Positions 1-5,193 of a DNA stretch of 5,287 bases are shown here, piece after piece. Under the pieces are notes generated by a model, which saw nothing but the letters and a program-made list of their open reading frames with translations, was not told where the DNA came from and ran no database searches. The stretch lies in the NCBI GenBank assembly GCA_024679435.1, contig JAIBDK010000190.1, forward strand, positions 1-5,287, in the 5' to 3' direction. A program made the translations under genes and the position numbers. This stretch comes from Gammaproteobacteria bacterium. GTDB taxonomy: Bacteria; Pseudomonadota; Gammaproteobacteria; Arenicellales; Poriferihabitantaceae. Position 1 is the first letter of the stretch; every line of letters begins with the position of its first letter.

Positions 1-589
1 AATCGAAATCAACGTTAAATGACCTTCCCTGATCAGTGGGTGCCATTAATTCTGCCATATTATGATACGAAAACCCGGACCCTAAAATCATCACATTTTT
101 CTTCCTGATATCGGCAATGGCCTTGCCGATGTTTATATGGTCCTCCGGGTCAAGAGAATCCACGAGGGATAGCTGAATACAGGGAATATCGGCCTCCGGG
201 TACATAAGTTTCAGCGGCACAAACAACCCATGGTCAAACCCCCGAACATTGTCCAACGACGAATCAATCTCATGGTTTTCGAGAAGTTCTCTCAACGTTT
301 CAGCAAGGCCGGGAGATCCCGGCGCGGGATACTCAATCTGGTAGGATTTCTCGGGAAACCCGTTATAGTCGTAAATAAGTCTGGGGTGAGAAGCAGAAGT
401 GATCGTTGGCAGTTGCGCTTCCCAATGCGCACTCACCACCAGAATTGCTGATGGTTTATTCAGCCGTAATGGCAAATTCTCGAGAAATCCAATCAGTTTT
501 TCATGGCCGGCATCGCCAAGCAAAGGAAGCGGCCCCCCACCATGAGGCAGATAGACGACCGGGGCAAGATTTTCGTTTCTGTCGCTCAT
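1..589 (-). CDS. DODA/YgiD-type class III extradiol dioxygenase (C-terminus off the left edge)
   Basis: The frame is open from the ATG at 589 to the window edge, giving 196 codons of a protein usually about 260 residues long. It belongs to the LigB-fold, DODA/YgiD-like family: cytosolic, non-haem metal enzymes that cleave catecholic rings between or beside the hydroxyls, using DOPA in the best-known members. Visible marks are YLPHGGGP near residues 13-20 with the first metal ligand His16, ILVVSAHWE at 49-57 with His55, GFDHG at 117-121 with conserved His120, and GSGFSYHN at 170-177 with His176. These match the family's ligand positions; the last expected His lies beyond the edge. An in-frame TAA lies 15 bases before the ATG, which fixes the start, although the Shine-Dalgarno is weak. 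It is the third gene of a same-strand cluster, 74 bases after the cyclotransferase-like gene. The family call is firm; the substrate is unknown. Confidence 0.93.
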   Translation of the reverse strand, partial: MSDRNENLAPVVYLPHGGGPLPLLGDAGHEKLIGFLENLPLRLNKPSAILVVSAHWEAQLPTITSASHPRLIYDYNGFPEKSYQIEYPAPGSPGLAETLRELLENHEIDSSLDNVRGFDHGLFVPLKLMYPEADIPCIQLSLVDSLDPEDHINIGKAIADIRKKNVMILGSGFSYHNMAELMAPTDQGRSFNVDFD

Positions 590-663
590 TTTTGATTCAT
601 CTTTTTATTGATGCCAACAATATATCAGGACTTTTATCGGTTCTGGAGACATATTTCATGATT

Positions 664-1119
664 CTATGACTCATTTTCCCCGTTATCAATGCGATCTCTG
701 GACCGATACAGCCGACTGTGCTCAACGGAATAGAAACCCCAGGGCCCACTCCGGACATTATTTGTTTCCAGTGCCTCAAGATACTGTTCCACAGTTTTAA
801 GATAAACAAAAACATCCATCACTTCTCCGCTATCTATGTTTTGCACCAGGACAGTCGATCGTCGATAGCCGCTTTCCTGATCGATTCTTTCAAGTTCATC
901 CATCTGTTTGAGTCCGGAGACATCAACCTCAAAAACCTCCCCTTCTACTCCAAATCCGGCACCTGTTTGATTGATCATCCATGGGGAATATCTGGGCCCT
1001 ATCAAATAAAGCGGATATTTTTCCAGGGTAACGAATGCTCCCGCAAGCCGATGACCCGAATTAAACTGAAAATTGGGAAAACCCTGTTTTAGAGTCCCGA
1101 ATATAAAAATCCTGTCCAT
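664..1119 (-). CDS. Gamma-glutamylcyclotransferase family protein, GGACT (gamma-glutamylamine cyclotransferase)-like
   Basis: This 151-residue protein is the usual size for a single-domain AIG2/GGCT-fold enzyme. With residues numbered from a TTG two codons upstream, it opens with IFIFGTLKQGFPN (6-18), the family's YGTL substrate loop with Phe in place of Tyr. It continues with EKYPLYLIG and SPWM, then GVEGEVFEV (59-67) and MDELE (75-79), whose Glu79 aligns with the catalytic Glu82 of human GGACT. The order and spacing of these blocks resemble GGACT more than classical GGCT or ChaC. Known members release 5-oxoproline and free an amine from gamma-glutamylamines in the cytosol. ATG 1119 is chosen; the only other start is TTG 1125, because a TGA lies just before it. 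Neither has a strong ribosome binding site. The gene begins 30 bases after the methyltransferase stop, so co-transcription is likely. Substrate is inferred from similarity only. Confidence 0.88.
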   Translation of the reverse strand: MDRIFIFGTLKQGFPNFQFNSGHRLAGAFVTLEKYPLYLIGPRYSPWMINQTGAGFGVEGEVFEVDVSGLKQMDELERIDQESGYRRSTVLVQNIDSGEVMDVFVYLKTVEQYLEALETNNVRSGPWGFYSVEHSRLYRSRDRIDNGENES

Positions 1120-1149
1120 CTTCAATCACATCGGCTTCTGTATAATGAC

Positions 1150-1926
1150 TTATCCGACAGGTTTATAACCGATAAATCTGAATTGTCCGATACCGCCATT
1201 ATTCAACGCGCGGGCCCTAACTTTTGTCCATCGACGACATTCCTCATAGCCATCTTCACCCAGAACGGAAATGAGTGGTTCTTTCAACTCTAAATCCACG
1301 CTGCTCACTGCTTCCTGAGCCAGTTCAGCCATATCAAGAGACCGATCAGTCATCTCAACATTATCAAACCCGTTGTCAATAATAATCCGCTGAAAACGTC
1401 GCGCCGTGATAAAATGGAAATTCAGGCCTTTGTCCCTCAAAAGCCTATCCCAAATCTGAAACTCCTCATTTTCCACCAATTTAAACCAATCCCGGCCTAC
1501 AATTACACCACCTGGTTTAAGAACTCGCAATATTTCGCGGAATAATGGATCCAGGTTAACAAAATGGCAGGCAACTGCTGTGAGATGCACAATATCAAAG
1601 CTATTCTCCGTAAATTGAAATTCTCCAGGTTCAACAAGGCTTAGGCTAACTTTATTTCCCGCCGATTCCCGCTCTACCAGCTTCCGAGCTCGATCCAATA
1701 CCGATTCGTCAATATCGATACCATGCACTTTTCCGGCATTGTGCGTTTTGGCGAGCGCTACCGCCGTTCCCCCAAGTCCGCAACCAACATCAAGTATTTC
1801 CTTATTCTGAACCTGTATGCCCGCAAAAATCCGTGAGACCTCTTCATCGCCCCCCGCTGACAAATATCCCTCACCATAAATAAGCTCCATAGTGGCTATA
1901 TTTTGATTATCATAATTGTTAGACAG
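1150..1926 (-). CDS. Class I SAM-dependent methyltransferase, phosphoethanolamine N-methyltransferase-like, probable CTG start
   Basis: The protein has 258 residues from the proposed CTG, or 246 from the first ATG at 1890. Numbering from that ATG, the SAM-binding core shows ILDVGCGLGGTA (32-43, motif I), HGIDID (56-61, acidic residue binding the ribose), SFDIVH (97-102) and RVLKPGG (122-128). The N-terminal YGEGYLSAGG resembles the FGEGYVSTGG segment of phosphoethanolamine methyltransferases, which suggests a small amine or phospho-base substrate, though related enzymes accept other small molecules. Codons 1891-1926 read LSNNYDNQNIAT and continue this family-like N-terminus. They contain no ATG, GTG or TTG, but CTG 1926 sits 7 bases after GAGGT. 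An in-frame TAA at 1951-1953 bars any longer reading. It is the first gene of the minus-strand cluster. The methyltransferase call is firm, the substrate is uncertain, and the conservative alternative is 1150-1890. Confidence 0.88.
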   Translation of the reverse strand: MSNNYDNQNIATMELIYGEGYLSAGGDEEVSRIFAGIQVQNKEILDVGCGLGGTAVALAKTHNAGKVHGIDIDESVLDRARKLVERESAGNKVSLSLVEPGEFQFTENSFDIVHLTAVACHFVNLDPLFREILRVLKPGGVIVGRDWFKLVENEEFQIWDRLLRDKGLNFHFITARRFQRIIIDNGFDNVEMTDRSLDMAELAQEAVSSVDLELKEPLISVLGEDGYEECRRWTKVRARALNNGGIGQFRFIGYKPVG

Positions 1927-2090
1927 GACTAATACCTCGCAACGGACTGGTTAAATCGCCTCAGATAATGATACATTTAACGTCAATAAAGTGCCCAGTG
2001 AATTGAAGCGATACTAATCTACTTCAAAAATTCGCCAGCACTCGCAACATCATGGCAAGTACCTAATTATATAGTGTTAGATGAGTCGAT
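1927..2090. other. Divergent intergenic region with a small inverted repeat
   Basis: This spacer must hold the promoters of both the minus-strand methyltransferase cluster and the plus-strand binding-protein gene. TTGAAG (2003-2008) and CTTCAA (2022-2027) form a 6-base inverted repeat with a 13-base spacer, a layout a dimeric regulator could use. On the minus strand TTGACG (1986-1981) resembles a -35 box, but I found no good -10 at the right distance. On the plus strand TATAGT (2070-2075) is a weak -10 candidate without a clear -35. No small gene is evident. Confidence 0.3.
1934..1938 (-). promoter_or_regulatory. Shine-Dalgarno GAGGT that decides the methyltransferase start
   Basis: GAGGT is followed by the 7-base spacer ATTAGTC and then CTG at 1926-1924, in frame with the methyltransferase. 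The later ATG at 1890 is preceded by AATATAGCCACT, which has no purine-rich ribosome binding site. Position and quality favour initiation at CTG, although initiation at CTG is rare in bacteria. A sequence difference from an original ATG/GTG/TTG at this codon is also possible. Confidence 0.55.
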
Positions 2091-2873
2091 ATGTTTTCTT
2101 CTGTTAGCAAAAATAAATTTCAAAAAGTTTCATTAGTTAGTGCTTTGATAGCGTTTCTATCCATAGTGACTGCCCCTGCATGGCCACAGTCCATAAAATC
2201 AGTCAATCTTGCCACTGAAGAATGGGAAGACAATACCAATGCAGACGGCACTGGGAGTTTTTTCGAAATTATCGAAGCTACCTTTGCAATGAGCGATATC
2301 AAAATAGAGTTTGTGATCGTCCCCTATGAGCGTTCTGTCGAAATGACCCGCAACGGTGAAGTGGATGCATGGATAGCCTCATATGACGAGGAAGAGGATT
2401 TTGCGTTATTCCCTAAATGGCATTTCGATGCAGATATTGTCACCGCAGTTTACAAGAAGGGGCGTTTTCCCGATTTTGGAGGTGTTGAAAGCCTTAACGG
2501 AAAAACAGTTTCGTGGATTAGAGGCTATGCGTACGATGAGTATATAGAGGAAGATATGGAAATCTATCGACTCGACAAACGCAAAAGCGCCATGGAGATG
2601 CTGGTTCGAGACCGCATAGATATTTATCTGGATGCGCAGGCGGAAATCACCGTGATGACCGAAGACCCCGACTTTAACCGTAGAATAAAATTCAACCCTG
2701 AAAATTTTGAATTCAGGGAAATTCTGAGATTAAAGCTGTTTCTTGCTTTTTCAGACTCCAACAGAAGCCGCGAGTTAATAGAGATATGGGACACTAACTT
2801 CCCAAAACTTCTTGATTCTGGTGAAGTCAAACGCATTTATGATAAATATGAAGTGGAGACTTACCCTTTCTAG
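2091..2873 (+). CDS. Secreted family-3 solute-binding protein (SBP_bac_3/PBPb-like), no transporter genes nearby
   Basis: This 260-residue protein has a signal peptide: Lys7, Lys9 and Lys12, a hydrophobic core at about 13-28, and a likely type I site after APA (28-30), so the mature form is periplasmic. The body follows the bilobed family-3 binding-protein pattern: beta strand VNLAT (38-42), the PYERSVEMTRNGEVDAWIAS segment of lobe 1, then ESLNGKTVSWIRGYAY entering lobe 2, a second segment around RDRIDIYLDA, and the C-terminal return. Standard amino-acid binders carry a T-x-x-R ligand motif after the lobe 1 strand. Here that region reads SYDEEEDFALF, acidic and lacking the Arg, so the ligand is probably not an ordinary alpha-amino acid. 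No permease or ATPase gene is in view; an orphan or sensory role is possible. A TGA just upstream fixes the ATG. The neighbouring isomerase gene starts 96 bases downstream. Confidence 0.88.
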   Translation: MFSSVSKNKFQKVSLVSALIAFLSIVTAPAWPQSIKSVNLATEEWEDNTNADGTGSFFEIIEATFAMSDIKIEFVIVPYERSVEMTRNGEVDAWIASYDEEEDFALFPKWHFDADIVTAVYKKGRFPDFGGVESLNGKTVSWIRGYAYDEYIEEDMEIYRLDKRKSAMEMLVRDRIDIYLDAQAEITVMTEDPDFNRRIKFNPENFEFREILRLKLFLAFSDSNRSRELIEIWDTNFPKLLDSGEVKRIYDKYEVETYPF

Positions 2874-2969
2874 TTCCAAAAATTACGGCCTGAGAACCGT
2901 TACTGGTATCATCCGAATAGACCCAGACCAAGCCTGCTTAAAATAGCAAAAATTTAAATAGAACTGCCA

Positions 2970-3764
2970 ATGACTACTGCAACTGCTGAAAACCTTACCG
3001 ATGATATGATTCTGCTTGAGCATCTTCCCTATCAACTTGATAACGGGATTGCCGCTCGGGCAAGTATAGGACTCATAGTGCTCGCCACCGACTACACGGT
3101 GGAACACGAATGGCAGCACATTTTCAACAAGGTCCCGGGTGTGGCTCTTTATCACAGCAGAATTTACAATGATGACGTGATTTCTCCTGAATCTCTGCGG
3201 GCGATGGAACCCCGAATTACAGCATCCACAGAGCTGATTACGCCGGACACAGATCTAGACGTCGTTGCTTATGGGTGCACTTCGGCAAGTATGGCGATTG
3301 GTGAGGAGAACGTATTTAAAAATATTCGAAAAGCCAAACCCGGGGTTAAATGCACAACGCCTATTACCGGCGCTTTCGCCGCTTTCAAAGCGTTCAGGGC
3401 AAAAAAAATTGGTGTTTTAACGCCCTATCCGGAGTCTGTAAATCGAATTGTCGCGCAGTACATGAAAGATCGCGGCATAGACGTTCCTGTTTTCGGGTCG
3501 TTCAATGAAGATCGCGATACGCGGGTCTCAAAAATAAGCCCGGAATCCATTGAATCCGGTATTCACGAATTACGTCAACATGCAAACGTTGATGCAATAT
3601 TTGTCTCATGCACGTCTGTTCGTCTGGTTGCAGCCTGTCGTGACCTCGAGCAACGTCTCGGAATTCCCCTAACCTCATCTAATCACGCCATGGCCTGGCA
3701 CACCCTTCGATTAGCAGGTATTGATGACAAAATGCCGGAACTGGGATCACTTTTCAATTTGTGA
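2970..3764 (+). CDS. EutA/maleate isomerase/arylmalonate decarboxylase-type Asp/Glu racemase superfamily protein
   Basis: The 264-residue protein is of usual family length and cytosolic, with no signal peptide. After a short leader, IGLIVLATD (33-41) starts the first half. VAYGCTSASMAIGEE (99-113) carries the first catalytic cysteine Cys103. TTPITGAFAAFKAF and KIGVLTPYPESVN (146-158) follow, then FVSCTSVR (211-218) with the second cysteine Cys214, and SSNHAMAWHTLRLAG near the end. Having both cysteines fits racemase or cis-trans isomerase chemistry, as in maleate isomerase; arylmalonate decarboxylase keeps only the second. The overall pattern is closest to proteins annotated as ectoine-utilisation EutA, but no other ectoine gene is in this window, so that role is unproven. 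An in-frame TAA close upstream fixes ATG 2970; the ribosome binding site is weak. It may be co-transcribed with the binding-protein gene. Family is firm, reaction uncertain. Confidence 0.9.
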   Translation: MTTATAENLTDDMILLEHLPYQLDNGIAARASIGLIVLATDYTVEHEWQHIFNKVPGVALYHSRIYNDDVISPESLRAMEPRITASTELITPDTDLDVVAYGCTSASMAIGEENVFKNIRKAKPGVKCTTPITGAFAAFKAFRAKKIGVLTPYPESVNRIVAQYMKDRGIDVPVFGSFNEDRDTRVSKISPESIESGIHELRQHANVDAIFVSCTSVRLVAACRDLEQRLGIPLTSSNHAMAWHTLRLAGIDDKMPELGSLFNL

Positions 3765-3839
3765 CCCCACTTACTCCATCCAGAACAAGCAAGAAGGCTC
3801 CATCTCCCGACATCGCCCAAACCATTTCAACCCGGCTTT

Positions 3840-3861
3840 ACAGAGGCAATGCTCCTGTTTT
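3840..3861 (+). terminator. Possible weak rho-independent terminator after the EutA-like gene
   Basis: ACAGAGGC (3840-3847), loop AAT, and GCTCCTGT (3851-3858) form an 8-pair stem with one A-C mismatch and one G-T pair. It runs into a T-run at 3858-3861. It lies 76 bases after the stop of the isomerase gene and before the convergent glyoxalase-like gene, a sensible place for a terminator. The stem is imperfect and the T-run is only four bases. The rest of the 183-base gap between the two stops shows nothing convincing. Confidence 0.3.
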
Positions 3862-3947
3862 AACAACAAGTCGAAGTGACAAGCAAGATTCCCCCAAGCA
3901 GATGATTTATATACTGGTAAATTTCCAGCTTACAGGCCGGCGGATTT

Positions 3948-4622
3948 TCAACCATCACACCGGGAAGACAGCGTAATTTTTCCTTTTGAACAATTAACTG
4001 TACAGGACATGTAGGCAGTTTGCTTGTCTGGCAAACGATGAATATGAACAAAACTACGGGGACTATCCTGTACGCCAATGGCATCAAGTACATCCGCTAA
4101 CCATCCAGATGCTGGATGATATAGGTCAAGGGATATAAGAGAACACCCCAATTGTTGCATTCTTTCCGAAGGATGAAAATCCATACCCCACTCAATACAC
4201 AGCGGAATAAACCCTGCCGCAGGCAAATGACCATCTGCGCTCAAAGCCACCCGCCAGCGCAAGTCGTCCCGCTGCGCATCCCTGATTTTCCCTAATGGGA
4301 CTAAACTTTTGAAAACAAGAGACTCTAGCCTGTCCGTATTCAACGCCCAGGTTAACAACATTGGACTTTGATCAATGCGCGCTCTAACAAAAGGATCATC
4401 CAGACCAAACCATCTGGGAGAGTCAGGAGAATCCATTTCCGGGTTGATGGCGATGACTTCAAGGTAAACCCCCTCGCCAAGAGACATCACGTGATTATGA
4501 GTGCCCATCATCTCGTGTTGACCACCTGCGGGGATTTCGACCCCAAATTTATCATTAACATAAGCCACCCCAGCCTCAATCGTTTTGGCAGCAACAACAA
4601 TATGATCCAGGTGCGTAGTCAC
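3948..4622 (-). CDS. VOC superfamily protein, Glyoxalase_3 (glyoxalase-like domain) type
   Basis: The protein has 224 residues from the chosen GTG. The first half shows LDHIVVAAKTIEAG (5-18), the FGVEIPAGGQHEMMGTHNH segment (26-44), VYLEVIAINPE (52-62) and PRWFGLDDP, which together are the signature of the Glyoxalase_3 group. The later WGMDFHPSERMQQLG and SLDLYHPASGWL form the second vicinal-oxygen-chelate repeat. His7 and Glu55 are the likely first-repeat metal ligands. VOC proteins are cytosolic metal enzymes with varied reactions (lyases, dioxygenases, epimerases); this subgroup has no well-established substrate. GTG 4622 is preferred because GGAG lies 9 bases upstream and the family pattern begins right after it. 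TTG at 4637 would overlap that ribosome binding site. The gene converges on the EutA-like gene and has its own upstream region with a palindrome. Confidence 0.9.
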   Translation of the reverse strand: MTTHLDHIVVAAKTIEAGVAYVNDKFGVEIPAGGQHEMMGTHNHVMSLGEGVYLEVIAINPEMDSPDSPRWFGLDDPFVRARIDQSPMLLTWALNTDRLESLVFKSLVPLGKIRDAQRDDLRWRVALSADGHLPAAGFIPLCIEWGMDFHPSERMQQLGCSLISLDLYHPASGWLADVLDAIGVQDSPRSFVHIHRLPDKQTAYMSCTVNCSKGKITLSSRCDG

Positions 4623-4631
4623 AAATCTAAT

Positions 4632-4635
4632 CTCC
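4632..4635 (-). promoter_or_regulatory. Shine-Dalgarno GGAG selecting the GTG start of the glyoxalase-like gene
   Basis: GGAG lies 9 bases before GTG 4622-4620. The competing in-frame TTG (4637-4635) overlaps this motif and would leave it inside the coding sequence, so GTG is the better start. Confidence 0.5.
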
Positions 4636-4651
4636 AAAATTTTATTAATAA

Positions 4652-4680
4652 TTGATAACTGACGTTGAGTCTAATTGCAA
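4652..4680 (-). promoter_or_regulatory. Candidate sigma-70 promoter of the glyoxalase-like gene
   Basis: TTGCAA (4680-4675), a 17-base spacer, and TATCAA (4657-4652) match the -35/-10 layout with four of six bases in each box. It lies 30 bases upstream of the GTG. The -35 half overlaps a perfect palindrome at 4678-4689. The boxes are weak and the region is AT-rich, so chance is possible. Confidence 0.3.
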
Positions 4681-4689
4681 TCGCGATTG
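4678..4689. promoter_or_regulatory. Perfect 12-base palindrome CAATCGCGATTG, possible operator
   Basis: CAATCGCGATTG equals its own reverse complement with no spacer. It lies about 55 bases upstream of the glyoxalase-like gene and overlaps the candidate -35 box. A repressor dimer bound there could block RNA polymerase. The regulator is not identified. Confidence 0.35.
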
Positions 4690-4789
4690 ACAGGAACCAA
4701 ATCTAACCCTCAATCTGCCCTCTATATACGATGCTGTGTGTTCTCGAAATAAAGCTGCGTCCAGTTAAACATCAAATACCAACCTACCA

Positions 4790-4845
4790 GGCGGAAAGGC
4801 TTACACTTTATAATTTTTGGCTATGATTTGCCAAATCAAACCGCC
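4790..4845. repeat. Nested inverted repeat (hairpin inside an outer stem)
   Basis: The outer arms are GGCGG (4790-4794) and CCGCC (4841-4845). Inside, TTTGGC (4816-4821) and GCCAAA (4830-4835) form a 6-base stem with an 8-base loop. An alternative pairing is the near-perfect palindrome TGATTTG-C-CAAATCA (4824-4838). No T-run follows on either strand, so it is not a standard terminator. It lies immediately past the stop of the start-less reading frame and could be the end of a decayed element or a structured RNA or DNA site. Confidence 0.4.
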
Positions 4846-4848
4846 CTT

Positions 4849-4995
4849 CTATATAAAATCACTCAAAAACGCCTTCACTTTCTGCTCGACATTAATCATC
4901 GCCATTGGTGAGAGTTTATCCGCTTTTAACCCTTTGAATAAAAAAGTTTGAAATCCCCGGTTAAATGAACCCTTGCAGGAGACTAAATTTGACCA
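4849..4995 (-). pseudogene. Coding-like 48-codon remnant without a start codon, family not recognised
   Basis: After an in-frame TAA at 4998-4996, the minus strand is open to a TAG at 4851-4849. It reads roughly WSNLVSCKGSFNRGFQTFLF, then KGLKADKLSPMAMINVEQKV and KAFLSDFI. The composition looks protein-like: basic, mixed hydrophobic, with a helix-like VEQKVKAFLSDFI end. No ATG, GTG or TTG occurs in the first half, so it cannot be translated as it stands except from the internal ATGs at 4905 and 4899. It could be the 3' end of a decayed gene or part of a dispersed intergenic repeat. I do not recognise a family and assign no function; a chance open frame cannot be excluded. Confidence 0.35.
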
Positions 4996-5023
4996 TTATT
5001 TAATTTTTGCAAAATTACATTGA

Positions 5024-5100
5024 CTCGCTTAGGCAAAATTGCTAATTCTGACAATACTGAACTATTTTAATCTTTGTAAAGATCATTGTTAGAAAGCGAG
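5024..5100. promoter_or_regulatory. Palindromic region upstream of the hydroxy-acid dehydrogenase, possible operator
   Basis: CTCGCTT (5024-5030) and AAGCGAG (5094-5100) are a 7-base inverted repeat 63 bases apart. Between them ATCTTT-GT-AAAGAT (5070-5083) is a 6-base-arm palindrome. TTGCTA (5039-5044), 18 bases, and TATTTT (5063-5068) is a weak promoter-like pair next to it. The arrangement is about 95 to 170 bases before the dehydrogenase ATG, consistent with regulation, but each piece is short enough to arise by chance. Confidence 0.3.
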
Positions 5101-5193
5101 ACTCTAAGTTGTCGATCACAACTCGAATGTATGCAACATAAAATCAAGCGAAATCCTGAGAAGTCAACATTAAACTGATGAAGCAAATGCTCC

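Larger units (their letters stand above)
4690..5193. other. Long stretch without an intact gene, between the divergent VOC and hydroxy-acid dehydrogenase genes
   Basis: No intact gene of recognisable family was found on either strand. The stretch holds a nested inverted repeat (4790-4845), a coding-like but start-less minus-strand reading frame (4849-4995), and palindromic sequence just upstream of the hydroxy-acid dehydrogenase (5024-5100). It is AT-rich, as expected for regulatory DNA or decayed sequence. A 60-codon minus-strand frame at 5067-5249 overlaps the dehydrogenase start and is treated as a shadow. Confidence 0.6.

Noticed and set aside
230..669. Two overlapping plus-strand frames of 73 and 87 codons.
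   Set aside because: They lie mostly antisense to the extradiol dioxygenase, which has firm motifs, and look arbitrary in composition.
718..1092. A 124-codon plus-strand frame.
   Set aside because: It lies entirely opposite the GGACT-like gene, whose minus-strand reading has clear family motifs.
1906..1914. TATGATAAT on the minus strand, resembling a -10 box for the methyltransferase gene.
   Set aside because: It encodes Tyr-Asp-Asn within the probable N-terminal extension, no -35 is correctly spaced, and it lies downstream of the likely ribosome binding site.
2885..2900. ACGG/CCGT hairpin after the binding-protein gene as a terminator.
   Set aside because: Only four base pairs and no T-run follows.
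3916..3930. CTGG/CCAG small stem near the end of the glyoxalase-like gene as its terminator.
   Set aside because: A four-pair stem with an AT-only loop and no T-run on the minus strand is too weak.
3761..3976. A 71-codon plus-strand frame starting at a GTG that overlaps the EutA-like stop (GTGA), as in translational coupling.
   Set aside because: The protein is Thr/Ser/Lys/Pro-rich with no family pattern, no separate ribosome binding site, and it runs into the 3' end of the convergent glyoxalase-like gene.
4635..4637. TTG as the start of the glyoxalase-like gene.
   Set aside because: It overlaps the GGAG motif that is well placed for the GTG at 4622, and family similarity begins right after that GTG.
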